The notes under the pieces: generated by a model | Told to the model about the DNA's origin: nothing | Database searches by the model: none | Seen by the model: the letters and a program-made list of their open reading frames with translations, nothing else | Source of the DNA: Lineus longissimus | Lineage: Eukaryota; Nemertea; Pilidiophora; Heteronemertea; Lineidae | DNA length: 60,000 nt | Direction: 5' to 3' | Assembly: GCF_910592395.1 (NCBI RefSeq) | Contig: NC_088318.1 | Location: forward strand, 2,110,001 to 2,170,000 | Shown here: piece after piece, positions 50,101-60,000 of the stretch | Layout of the letters: each line of letters starts with the position of its first letter | How positions within the stretch are numbered: position 1 is the first letter of the stretch | Program-made: the position numbers and the translations under genes

Positions 50101-53100
50101 AGAAAGCGCCAAATTCTACAAACTGAGGTTGTCATTTGAAAAGAGACTTCCAGACGTGTTTGTCTCGGGACACTCCCGGGATGTTGTCGTTTTGCTTTTA
50201 GGAATGGGATGAATTCGCATAAAGACAGTCGATTTTATAACCAACCGATTATTGCCAGGCAACATAATCTCATCTTTGCCAAATATTCCCGAGATGCGTG
50301 TCACTTCTGGTCCAACAGGTTCCCATTCAACCTATCCCTCAGCAGCTCGCGACTGCCTAGCAACCGATTAGTTGTAGACGATCAATAACGGCATCCATTT
50401 ACGGCACTTCTGATCAGGATCGAAGCCCTTGAGACGAGGGGTGGGCACCCAAAGAAATATCCCGTCTAGAGGCAGCATCCCGATCCAAATCACCCCATAA
50501 CCCGATCCAAGTCAACATAACCATCCATCGGACCTAGCAATATTACTTAGAAGTGCGCATTTACCAAAATGAATTCCGATGGACTAATTTGGTCCTGCTA
50601 TTGGGAATCGAAGATGGCGCCAATAGGCTTGCCCGCGGGTGATTCCTATATATGATGGAAGACATAAAGCATTAAGGACGCAGATATGCCGATTCTTGGC
50701 CGCTTGAGTGGGTTTAAATAACTATATTTCTGGTGCTTGGTGATGTTTGTGATCCCCTGTTGCGCTTAGCGAGACAGCCAGTCGGTCACTAACAATCTCG
50801 TGTTTTGCGATTTAGATTTGATCGCTCATCGATCTCGAGTTTGTCGATATTCTCGGCGACATGCAACAAGCCCCTGTTGCTTTGGAATCAACAAGCCAGC
50901 TGAGCCAACTGAGCCTGTTGATTGAACAATGAAAGATACGCCAACTGTGCTCTGGTACCCGACTGCAACAAGTGTAAAAGGATATGTTGTTTTCGATGTC
51001 AGGCAGTGGTTCCTTGGCATTTGCAAACAAATTCTTGAGTAACGCCACGCGGTGGAAACGAGGACCTCTGGCTGGTGTTCGCATAAGGATGTCAAAGCCG
51101 GAGACTGGCGAAGAGCCACTCGCTTCCTGTAGATGGCATTATTGTTTGCATTTTTAGCCAACACAGGATTCTAATCCTTGTCTCGGATTATTTGAGAGAA
51201 CTGGCCATACACAATTCCCAACCTACTAATCAACACTTTGAGTGGAAGTCTCCCCAAATGAGTACTGCCTTCGGAAACTCCGAATGGATTCAACCACCTC
51301 CATCCACGGCTTGTTCTGTCAGCGCGGTGGTCCTCCTAACTGAGTTACGACGGTTATCCCGATCCAGCCGCGCCCATCATGCCCTAGGGCAGGTGAGGCA
51401 AGTCCATTACTGCTGAGGCAATCTCCGAGATCGATGCTCGGGGCAGGTGACGCGAGTGATCACCCATAACACACATTTTTATGTTATTTGTTCAGATAGA
51501 TGACCATTAGGGGAACATACGGAAAGGGGAGAGTCACTGCCAGCAGATATCCTATCTTCCATCTGTAGTCATCAAGAACACCGGCTGTTTCAAAGCCGCT
51601 TCATGGTTTATTGACCACTCAATGTGAGCGCGATTAGGAAGTAAGAAAATAAGTCAAAAGACACAAGGGAACACGTAGGACATCGAACTCTTTTTCAATT
51701 TTATCTGCGGTGTTGGTTAGCCATACTCTGACTGCTCCGAGAGCAATACCTTACCTTTGGACCAGTCCTGTTATAAACCTATTACTCGCCATCTGTAAGT
51801 ACGTTGCCTCAGAACTTAACTATAATTCGGGTTAGGCAACGACGAGGAAAGCCAGTTAGAAAGGCTTTAACGGCAGTCATCAGGTACTCCCAAGTTGGCA
51901 GGAACCGTAGTCAATCAGTTTCTATTAGCTGAATTCCACCTTGACAAACGAGGGCCCCACTTGTTACGCGTTTCGGGTCCTTGCATTCCAGGAGGGAGGG
52001 ATCAAGAGGCGAATGCGACCAAACGCTTGATAGTTCAAGATGCCTGATTCATTTTATCCCGACTCCTATAGCAGGGAATAGGCCTCGAAATACACGATTG
52101 CATAGTCGCTGGGGTCAAGACTGTCTTCAAGTATAGATAATGAAAGCACACTGTAACAATCACCAGAACCATTTGAGCAAACGGTCTTGGCATTTCTCTG
52201 TCCTGATATCGTCTGCCATAATCATGAGGGCGACAATGTGTCGTCTGCTTATCTGATTTCCATCGAAAGCCATCGATCTCTCCAAACTGTATCAACAGGC
52301 AGTATTAATCTGAGGAAGGTTTAGAGAGATACTCATCTTTGAGACATAAATATGATACGCCACGAAAGTGAGGTTGCACGGTCTCCAATTAAAGACAACG
52401 TTATTTCATTCGTACGCGATTTCGCTCATGCACAACTGATCGTGGTGACTACGTTTGCAGTTGATCAGGCATGCAGCAGGGGTGCAGCGTATTATGTAAT
52501 CACCCGTCACCCCTTCTATTTGGCAGATTAACTGCGAATACGACAACCAAAATTAGTTATGCATGACTTATATCGCGGAGTTCCAGGCGGATCAGATCGG
52601 AGGTGAAGGAGATGTTGTCATTGACACAAAACGCCTGATCGGACAAAGTGAAACCTTAAATGTTGCAGCTAATTTGGTTTCGGCAGGGCCCGTTTGGATT
52701 TGTTCCGGATGCAATTTGTAGAGAGAATAACGTTGTAACAACTGATCAAACATCGCAGGATTCAACCAACAACAGTTACCTCTGAGCTAAGATGTGAATG
52801 TTTATGCAGGCAGCAGCCGCCGACACATGGATGGCCATCTTGCTCTTCGAGACAATGGGCTTGGCGTTAAATGGACAATATCATCAATTCAGGGTGAAAA
52901 CCTGAGATAATAGACACATTTATCAGCGTGATCGGGGAGACACTCCAATGGCCGATGAGACACGGGTTCAGGGCAGGATGACTTGTGGTGATGGTCGGCA
53001 ACATTGCCAAGTGCACTTCCGTGTTGGATATAGACATACAATGTAAATCCTTACTCCTCCAGCTTTTTAAGACTGTTACACCAGACTGCACATTTGATGT

Positions 53101-56100
53101 CCGGGAATTGGTGCGGCTGTTACTTTAACTAGAACTCTTTTACTTTTGTGTCCTCCCAATGCGGCCAATGCGTCGGCCGAAGACGACTTGTCAGAGCAGG
53201 ACCCAACTGCGCCGTCTAGAGTACAAGCTGCCCTGGTCGGTAGCGGGGCTATCTGTTACCATAACAAGGAATGGTTGGTTGATGTTAGAGCGAGCCGGAG
53301 AGCCAGACCACGATTTGTCTACTTCATGGTAAATTTCTTAATAAGATTGTACATTTATTGGAATTTGCGGTTGAACATAGGAACAGCTGTCAAATTCTAG
53401 CGGTCCTACTGGCTTCAGTTTTGTTGTCGTGGCAGTCCGGAGGCCAGGACATGATTATTACGATACCTTAATATGATGGGGTGACACACACCAAATGCAT
53501 TCCCTAAATGCTTCTAGAAGGTTACGATGAGAAAGATATGACGCGCATCATTTCACCTAGTGGCTGACTTCACCGCGATCACTTCGTCGAGACAAGTCTG
53601 CAATTTTTCGGAAATTTAGATAACAACGCCATCTGAGTTGTCCCAGCCATGTCTACTTCATGCATTTCGTGCCTTTATACTCCTTCATATGTAATGCACA
53701 GAGTCATTCAAACTATACGGAACCTTTGAGTGGAGCTTTCTCAAAATGCAAAATTTGCTGATTGGCCGCTTCGTGAAATCATCGACGACTTCACCCGTGG
53801 CCTTAGATGCCATGCAAATAAAGGGGAGGGCGCATGTGCCAGTGATGGGGCTCTGAATATTTCTCCGCTGTCGTAAAACGGCCACTTCGCAAATGTGTTT
53901 AGTTTCCATTTTACTGCAACCCTAATGGAAATTGAACATTTGCTTGCAAACAAAACGCGTGGACACGTTAAGAGATTAAACTGCTGACACAGCTAAATTT
54001 ATGACAGACTGACATCGGATGATATTAGCTTTTCTGATTAAGATCCGATTTATAGCTGAAATCGATCCGGCGTTGGTATTGATAGCAACAGCTATGAATA
54101 TTTCATTGTATGCTAATGCGTTAACCCGCTCTTGTTCAATATCCTTTGTGATAGAGATGTAAGAATGCAAAAAAATGCGTTATGGGCCCCACTATTAAAG
54201 CGACCGATCGTGCAGATCTTTAGCTATTCTTTGGCTCCATTTCGAGATGATAAGCTAAAACGACAACAGTTTAGTATATTCCGACACAAAGAAACCCATT
54301 TCTCGGCTGAAATGACCAAGGGTGGTATGTGCGCTCCTTGGTTTGTTGACAGAAAGATTACTTGAATGGATCTAAAGCCCTTTGTGACGGTACAGTATAA
54401 AAGCGTTATGTAAGAACTTACATGCCCCCGTGCTATTGTTTTCACATTTCAAACCCTTTAATAACACCATTACCCTTATAGGTGGACACTGACGGGTATT
54501 TTAACCAATGGCAAAAAATCAGGCGCCTCTCGATTTTTGCGCAAGCGAGCGTACAAATAGGCGCCTACGACATCAGGATGCAAAATTCAGATGAAATTTT
54601 GAAAGTCATTTTCTTCGTTCCAAGCTGTAGGCAATATTCTGTAATCTCCGGCCTCCTGCAACAATATTGTACAGCAACAAACGTCAACCACGCCCCTTCC
54701 AATATCACTAGGTGCAATAATCATTATCAAACTCCTTTTGTTCCTACCAGCTCACGTGCGGCGTCTTGCAGCAATCTCAGCCTGGTGAATTTTAATCACC
54801 TTCTCGAGGAAAAAACATGTAATCTTCAGTAGATTTTGCTCAAATCATTTTTCCCCAAATAAAAATGAAAATTGTGTCACCTGTTTCAGAACTTGAAGGC
54901 AAAATTCAAGGTGAAGTTTTTAGACCCATGCTGATCGTTAATAATGATTTTCGCTCGTGTTGCAAAGAGGTTTTAGACAGCACTTGCTAATTTCAGGAAG
55001 GCTGACGGTTGCCTTTTCATGATATTGCAATATGGAGAAGTCTTCCGCAAAGCATATTTTTGCATGAAAAACCAACATATTTTACGCCCGAATGGGCACG
55101 ATTTCATGCAAGTCGGCCCAGATGAGAAAAACCTGACGCGACCCATCGCCCGTTTCTGGTTCCACGTCCTGCGGAGAACGCCGCTCGCACTTCGTCTGTC
55201 CTTCTGTCGTCTGGACCTGTAACGTTAGCCGACTGGCTCCTTCGATATTTGCTCAAAATCGATCTTACCCTCGTGCCAGTTATGGCGATACCACCAGCAA
55301 CAATTGCTCTCCTGATTTATCTGTTGTCAAACAATGGCTTGGCCATTATTGTCCAAAGCGTGCACTGTCAACATTGACGCAGTGCAGCAGCGCCATGACA
55401 CGTGCCGGATACCGTAGCCTGTATTGCCATATGCAAATTCCTTTTTAGAATATAAAGCCTGCAACAATGGACAAAACATGACTTGTGTAATAAGAATCAT
55501 AAGAGCCAATTTTATGAGTAGAATATGGACTGGTTGACACATCTTAAGATATCGAGTTGGCAAAGAGAACCTGAGGGTATCTTTGATAGCGGGCAAGTGT
55601 AATAACTTGGAGCGTGGCTTTTGTATTCCTAAAAAGTCATTAACAGATTACATAAATAATATTGTCGCCTTTTTAATCATCTTCCTAAAAAGTGTCATAA
55701 TCGACACCAGGCATTTCTCTGTTTTCTTTTAATCAGCTTCTCATGACAACCGAGTCGTGTGAAGAATACCCATTTTCCGTCTTCCTTCAGATCAGTGGTC
55801 CACGCGTCAATTTGTCTTTTTTCATGAAGATGATTATTTTGTTTTACACGGGATATAAATTCGTCAAGAAAGGATGTAAGAAGGCTTTCAGTGCGGAACT
55901 ACGTCAGTGCAATTAGAAATCACCCATTTTCTTCAAGGAAAAAAGCACCTGCAAGAGATTACTCAGGTTGGCAAATAAGGGAGTAGACCTATTTGAAAGT
56001 CGCAATGAGCCTCGACGTTTGTTCGAAGTACTGTGAAGGGCCAGGCATTTTAGTTCCTTGAATGGCGCCGGTTCCATCCAGAAATACAGTTCTGGTTTCT

Positions 56101-56349
56101 ACCCAGGATCGAACCTGGGCCCTGTTGCGTGGTAACCAGTGGCTATTGGCTCATGTGCGAAGGCGACGATCGCGACAGCTATCAACTAAAAGTGCCAACG
56201 AGATGCAGTGATAAACGCTCTCGGGATATTTTGCATAATTTCTGTTTTAATCTAGGTCCGTCCACTCCCCAGCTCCTGCACCTTTTACAGAATATCAGTT
56301 CATCAAAACAATTAATATTACAAAAATCAAAACTCTATTTTTTCCTCAG

Positions 56350-56488
56350 GTGCCACGTGTCTCACGGAAAAGGACCGCCGCCCGAACAAACAGGTGTCGT
56401 GATTGCGCACGCGCAGGAATACCTGGAGTCCATCACATGTCGGGAGATAATGATGCTTCGTGATCTGAAGAAGCTCTCGCACACGTGA
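56350..56488 (+). CDS. Possible terminal coding exon, unidentified
   Basis: An acceptor-like TATTTTTTCCTCAG ends at 56,349. After it an open frame of about 46 codons runs to a TGA at 56,486-56,488. It is distinctly more GC-rich than its flanks and encodes a polar, partly helical tail (HAQEYLESI, MMLRDLKKL). I recognise no family and see no upstream partner exon, so this could be chance. Confidence 0.2.
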
Positions 56489-56832
56489 CCTATGCACGGA
56501 ATCTCGCGTTAGTGGAATGTTGCTGTTGTTCTACCGATTGTTTTCGTGCTTCATTTCTCGTTGGCTTGCACTGGGCTCCTGGTTACTGGGCAATCAGTCC
56601 ATATGTTTGATTGGCACTTGATTGGGACTTGACGGTCATCCGAGTAAGGTTTACCTACGAAAGCCCAGAAGGCTCATTCAATATTCAAAATTCAAAATTC
56701 AATTAATCGCGACTTCAATACTGAACCGTTGACTTCAATATTGAAGTTAGATCTTTTTGAATAAGAAAACATCAACAATACATTAACAAACGTACGAAGA
56801 AATTATTTCACCGCACTGTTTTAATATTTTAA

Positions 56833-56851
56833 CCCCCCCCCCCCCCCCCCC
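56833..56851. repeat. Homopolymer run of 19 C
   Basis: An uninterrupted poly-C tract on the plus strand at the left edge of the repeat-rich stretch. Its exact length may be uncertain because such runs are hard to sequence. Confidence 0.9.
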
Positions 56852-56960
56852 GCTTTAGTAGGCTATCCTGAAGGATTTTTCACTTATTATGTGGGGGTCT
56901 CTCCCATCTCACAGTACAAGTTCGAAAGCAGCCTTTATCACTCACACAACGTAGTGAGTG

Positions 56961-57392
56961 TAAGGCACCTATTCCATAGAGCTATACCCTATACTATACT
57001 ATACGCGAACAATAGTTTCATGGTCATGCACCCTTTGTGAAGCCATTGTTCGCGTATAGTGTAGTATACCGTATACCTCTATGGGGAAGGTGCTTAGGCA
57101 CCTTCCCCATAGAGGTATACGGTAGGCACCTTCCCCATAGAGGTATACGGTATACTACACTATACGCGAACAATGGCTTCACAAAGGGTGCATGACCATG
57201 AAACTATTGTTCGCGTTTAGTATAGTATAGGGTATAGCTCTATGGAATAGGTGCCTTAGGCACCTATTCCATAGAGGTATACGGTATACTACACTATACG
57301 CGAACAATGGCTTCACAAAGGGTGCATGACCATGAAACTATTGTTCGCGTATAGTATAGTATAGGGTATAGCTCTATGGAATAGGTGCCTAA
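56961..57392. mobile_element. Three alternately oriented copies of a ~137-bp foldback (MITE-like) element
   Basis: Each copy has long terminal inverted repeats beginning (T/A)AGGCACCT, running through CATAGAG-TATAC and TATACGCGAACAAT, and a short centre (GCTTCACAAAGGGTGCATGA). Copy 1 is 56,961-57,096. A 29-bp end fragment lies at 57,094-57,122. Copy 2, inverted, is 57,123-57,258. Copy 3, in the orientation of copy 2, is 57,256-57,392. Copy 2 differs from the inverse of copy 1 at only a few positions. The TTA/TAA at the borders would suit 3-bp target duplications of the PIF/Harbinger type, which is inference. No transposase is present. Confidence 0.85.
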
Positions 57393-57583
57393 TGGTTACG
57401 TATACACCGTATGTAAAGTGTAAACAAAATTCATGTATCCATCATGTCCATCGAATCTGAAAAAATGTGTGCAGACCCATGACAATTCTGGTTCCGGTAC
57501 AGTTTGTCTTGTTGGCCGATCCTGCATTCATGACGCACCGCACCCACAGTTACGACGTCGGACGTGAATCCCATTAAATATGG

Positions 57584-57692
57584 TATTTTCAGTTCCTAAC
57601 GTGCCCTGAAGATGGCGTAGTTCAGAACTTTATAGGACTTCATGAAAGAACTACGCCATCGCCATCTTCAGGGCAAGGTAGGAACTGAAAAG
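57584..57692. mobile_element. Short foldback element, ~109 bp
   Basis: Arms of about 40 bp (57,584-57,624 and 57,648-57,692) pair through TTTTCAGTTCCTA, GCCCTGAAGATGGC and GTAGTTC against their complements with a few small bulges, around a centre of about 25 bp. It resembles a second, unrelated MITE-like hairpin. No protein is encoded. Confidence 0.75.
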
Positions 57693-58272
57693 ACCTTTTC
57701 GATCGTCTGTGCATCATCCTTGAGCTGTTTTATTATCGGGTATGGTAGAAATCACTCACAACCAGCCCTTTATTGGAGTAGTCAATGTAACTGAAAGTGG
57801 AATCCCCCAAAAGATCTTGTGACTGTCCTTGCTTGGATATCTTGTGCATGGGGATGTCAGTTGTGGAATCTTCCACCCAGCAAACTGCATGCAAGTCGGA
57901 CGCTCTGTAATGTCACATCCTTCGAACTCCAGGGACACATAGATACATACATTGAGCGCCAGTTATTTTCCGTGAGTAGTGGAGAAATGGGACTTTGTCA
58001 GTAAAAAAATTTTATCTAGGCAGATTTCGCAAGCCCTCACGAGCGAAGATGTATGAAAGATGGTCTGTGGTGTCATGAAAGCCAGCTTAAGTTCAGTTAC
58101 GCGATATTCGTTAATCGGCTCAATCATTGATACCATGATGACTATACCGATATAGGAAACCAGACAGAGCTCTTCAGAACTGTCGTCATACATAGACGTT
58201 GGTCTCCGCAAGGCTTGGAAAAACTGTCTATTCTTCTCGATCGTCAACTGCTTACATACAAGTTGGCTATCT

Positions 58273-58650
58273 CATTCGGGGTTGAAACGGGATGCAAATT
58301 ACGTTACGGTACATACTCTGGGCTATTTCGTCCCTGACAGCAGGCGTGAGGTTTATTTGGTGAAGAAGGTGGATTTGGTAAGTGCATAAACCTCACTTTT
58401 CGAGAGTGTCCCCCACGCTGAGAGACCGAAGGACAAGAGACAAAGGCTGATGATATGTCATTCTGAATTGAAACGGGATGCAAATTAAGTTACGGTACAG
58501 ACTCTGGGCTATTTCGTCCCTGTCCGCAGGCGTGAGGTATTTTGGTGAGGAAGGTGCATTTGGTGTCGTTTGTTAAGTGCATAAATCTAACTTTTCGTGG
58601 GTGTCCCCCACGCTTAGAGACCGAAGGACAAGAGACAAAGCCTGATGATA
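58273..58650. repeat. Tandem duplication, unit 186 bp, two copies
   Basis: Copy 1 starts at 58,273 and copy 2 at 58,459. Both carry TTGAAACGGGATGCAAATTA, CTCTGGGCTATTTCGTCCCT, AGGCGTGAGGT and GACCGAAGGACAAGAGACAA in order, with about 10 percent divergence and a small insertion in copy 2. Confidence 0.9.
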
Positions 58651-58780
58651 TGGCAACTTTTATTGGGCAAGTATATAATATATACTACAAAACTTAATTA
58701 GTGGCCGGCATGTGGAATCAGAAAAGGCTGACCGTAAATTGTTGCACGTGAAGATAGTGTAGTGTGTTAATCGAACTTGT

Positions 58781-58870
58781 TGGGAGTGATCCGCACACTT
58801 ATCGACCGAAGGACAAGAGACGAAGGTAATGATATGACAACATTTATTTGGCAAGTACATACATATGAAT
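58781..58870. repeat. Diverged third partial copy of the 186-bp repeat
   Basis: CGACCGAAGGACAAGAGACG, then AATGATATGACAAC and TTTGGCAAGTA, match the end of the 186-bp unit and its downstream flank at 58,598-58,690. The duplication therefore once extended beyond the unit boundary. Confidence 0.75.
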
Positions 58871-59020
58871 AATGCAAAACTTGGAATACAATAACACAAC
58901 GTTGATACTGCTGACGCCGCTTGAGCCGCTTGAGCAAGCGTGTCAAGGGATCAGATGTTGGGTCAGTGCGCATGCGGGGCATGGGATGGAGGGTGGTGCA
59001 CTGTGAGTGTCGATAAGGAT

Positions 59021-59040
59021 GGGGGGGGGGGGGGGGGGGG
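59021..59040. repeat. Homopolymer run of 20 G
   Basis: A poly-G tract on the plus strand closing the repeat-rich stretch. It is complementary to the C19 run at 56,833. The antisense poly-Pro reading is a by-product. Confidence 0.9.
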
Positions 59041-60000
59041 TTAAAGGCAAATGACAATAGCATAATAACAATTGAACAATGTACAAGTCGTAAGTAACCG
59101 TGACCGCTTTCAAGGTGGCAAGAACTGATTGCTGACCAAAACAATGACATATTCTGTTAACACCAATGGAGCATTCTCTTGTACTGTATTTTAGCCAAAA
59201 AAAACCCGCCCAATCAAAATGGTGCAGAGACTCGATTGACGTTTATTGTCTTCAAGAGGAAATTGATCTCAAAACTGATATGGGCCTATAGTATAAATAA
59301 TATCCTACCTAAAATATAGGCCTTCTGTTAAATTAGGCCTGCCTTAAGAAAAAAGAAGGAAAACCTACAACCAATTCCTCTTGAAAACAAATATGTCAAT
59401 AAGGCTCATCCATGCATCATTTGAGTAAAACAATGTAGAAACACATTTTTGCTGTGATCAAGAAATAGCTCCATTCTTGTAATGTTGCACTTCTTGTGCT
59501 GTGAAATAGCTCAGATACGGTAAATGGATTGCCACATTGAAAACGGAACAAGAAATAGCAATATTCTGGATCAGCGAGTACATACATGAAGTGCTATTGA
59601 TTTCAGGAATAAGCACATATTTTGCAAGGTTCACTTTTAACAAAGAGTAACAATTTTCGATGCTTAATTTTCAGGGTCGAAAACAGGTGAGTGTCAACCC
59701 ATTCTGAGCCAACAACATGAATTACAACAAGAAAAGGGTTAATTCCGTTGGGAACTGCTGTTCCTTGATCATAGCTCTTGACTACTGGCCTGGAATAGAA
59801 AGGGAAGATTTAGATACCACGAAACATTGAAATATACAATTTAAGAAATTGAAGTATTTGATCATTTTTCATGACGTTTTAAAAAAAATCTATTATAGCA
59901 TATCAGTAATGTCTATACACACGTTTGTGTCTGTGACAACCTCATTGGCACTAATAAGATGAATCAATTAAATTGAATTGTCAGGCAATGGTGGTCACCC
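59041..60000. other. AT-rich right end of the window, nothing recognised
   Basis: Only short ORFs, with no repeat of note and no RNA gene recognised. Confidence 0.6.

Larger units (their letters stand above)
41760..56830. other. Stretch without a firm gene downstream of Scratch
   Basis: No ORF over about 120 codons and no recognisable domain on either strand. Besides the motif cluster, hairpin and microsatellite near 42 kb, I noted a 20-bp palindrome at 47,088-47,107 and a possible terminal exon at 56,350-56,488. Much of it may be regulatory DNA or exons of unrecognised genes. Confidence 0.55.

Noticed and set aside
56095-56125. Minus-strand T-arm-like sequence with a B-box-like GGTTCGATCC
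   Set aside because: The B box lacks one position of the consensus, the T stem and loop do not fit a tRNA, and no A box or acceptor stem was found. At most a relic of a tRNA-derived SINE.
58767-59150. Minus-strand ORF with a Pro run
   Set aside because: The Pro run is the antisense of the G20 homopolymer; the rest has no similarity I can name.

Overview
The window is nuclear DNA from a bilaterian animal. Two firm protein-coding loci have an animal-specific character (a Scratch-family zinc-finger gene with a GT-AG intron and an ankyrin/Mab-21-type protein), and there is an intron-bearing eukaryotic tRNA-Leu gene with a T-run Pol III terminator. Most of the rest is AT-leaning non-coding DNA with microsatellites, degenerate tandem repeats and foldback elements. 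This suits a marine invertebrate such as a lophotrochozoan or basal deuterostome, but no species can be named from the sequence alone.

Layout: 1-13.5 kb has no recognisable gene, only degenerate tandem repeats. 13,623-17,195 (minus strand) is one uninterrupted 1190-codon ORF with about 17 ankyrin repeats followed by a complete Mab-21/cGAS-like nucleotidyltransferase domain. That domain keeps the GS motif, the E-x-D pair and the third Asp at cGAS-like spacing, so the protein is a candidate ankyrin-fused cGAS-like receptor. 17.2-30.1 kb is non-coding as far as I can see, with a CTG/GTT microsatellite and a perfect 24-bp palindrome.

30,499-41,651 (plus strand) is a complete two-exon Scratch-type gene encoding 336 residues: SNAG motif, SCRATCH motif and five zinc fingers. 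Its intron is 10,142 bp, the phase matches and the splice sites are canonical. The intron holds a tRNA-Leu(CAA) gene on the same strand. Just upstream of the 3' splice site lies a 71-nt segment that is the near-perfect reverse complement of the last codons, the stop codon and the start of the 3' UTR of the same gene. In the sense RNA two of the six differences are G.U wobble pairs, so a long RNA duplex bracketing exon 2 is possible.

41.8-60 kb has no firm gene. It holds a four-copy 19-bp motif cluster downstream of Scratch, a long hairpin, and a repeat-rich stretch at 56.8-59.05 kb. That stretch contains three alternately oriented foldback (MITE-like) copies, a second short foldback element and a 186-bp tandem repeat, flanked by a C19 run and a G20 run.

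The genes show no operon-like link. The points most worth follow-up are the ankyrin-cGLR fusion and the exon-bracketing RNA duplex in Scratch.
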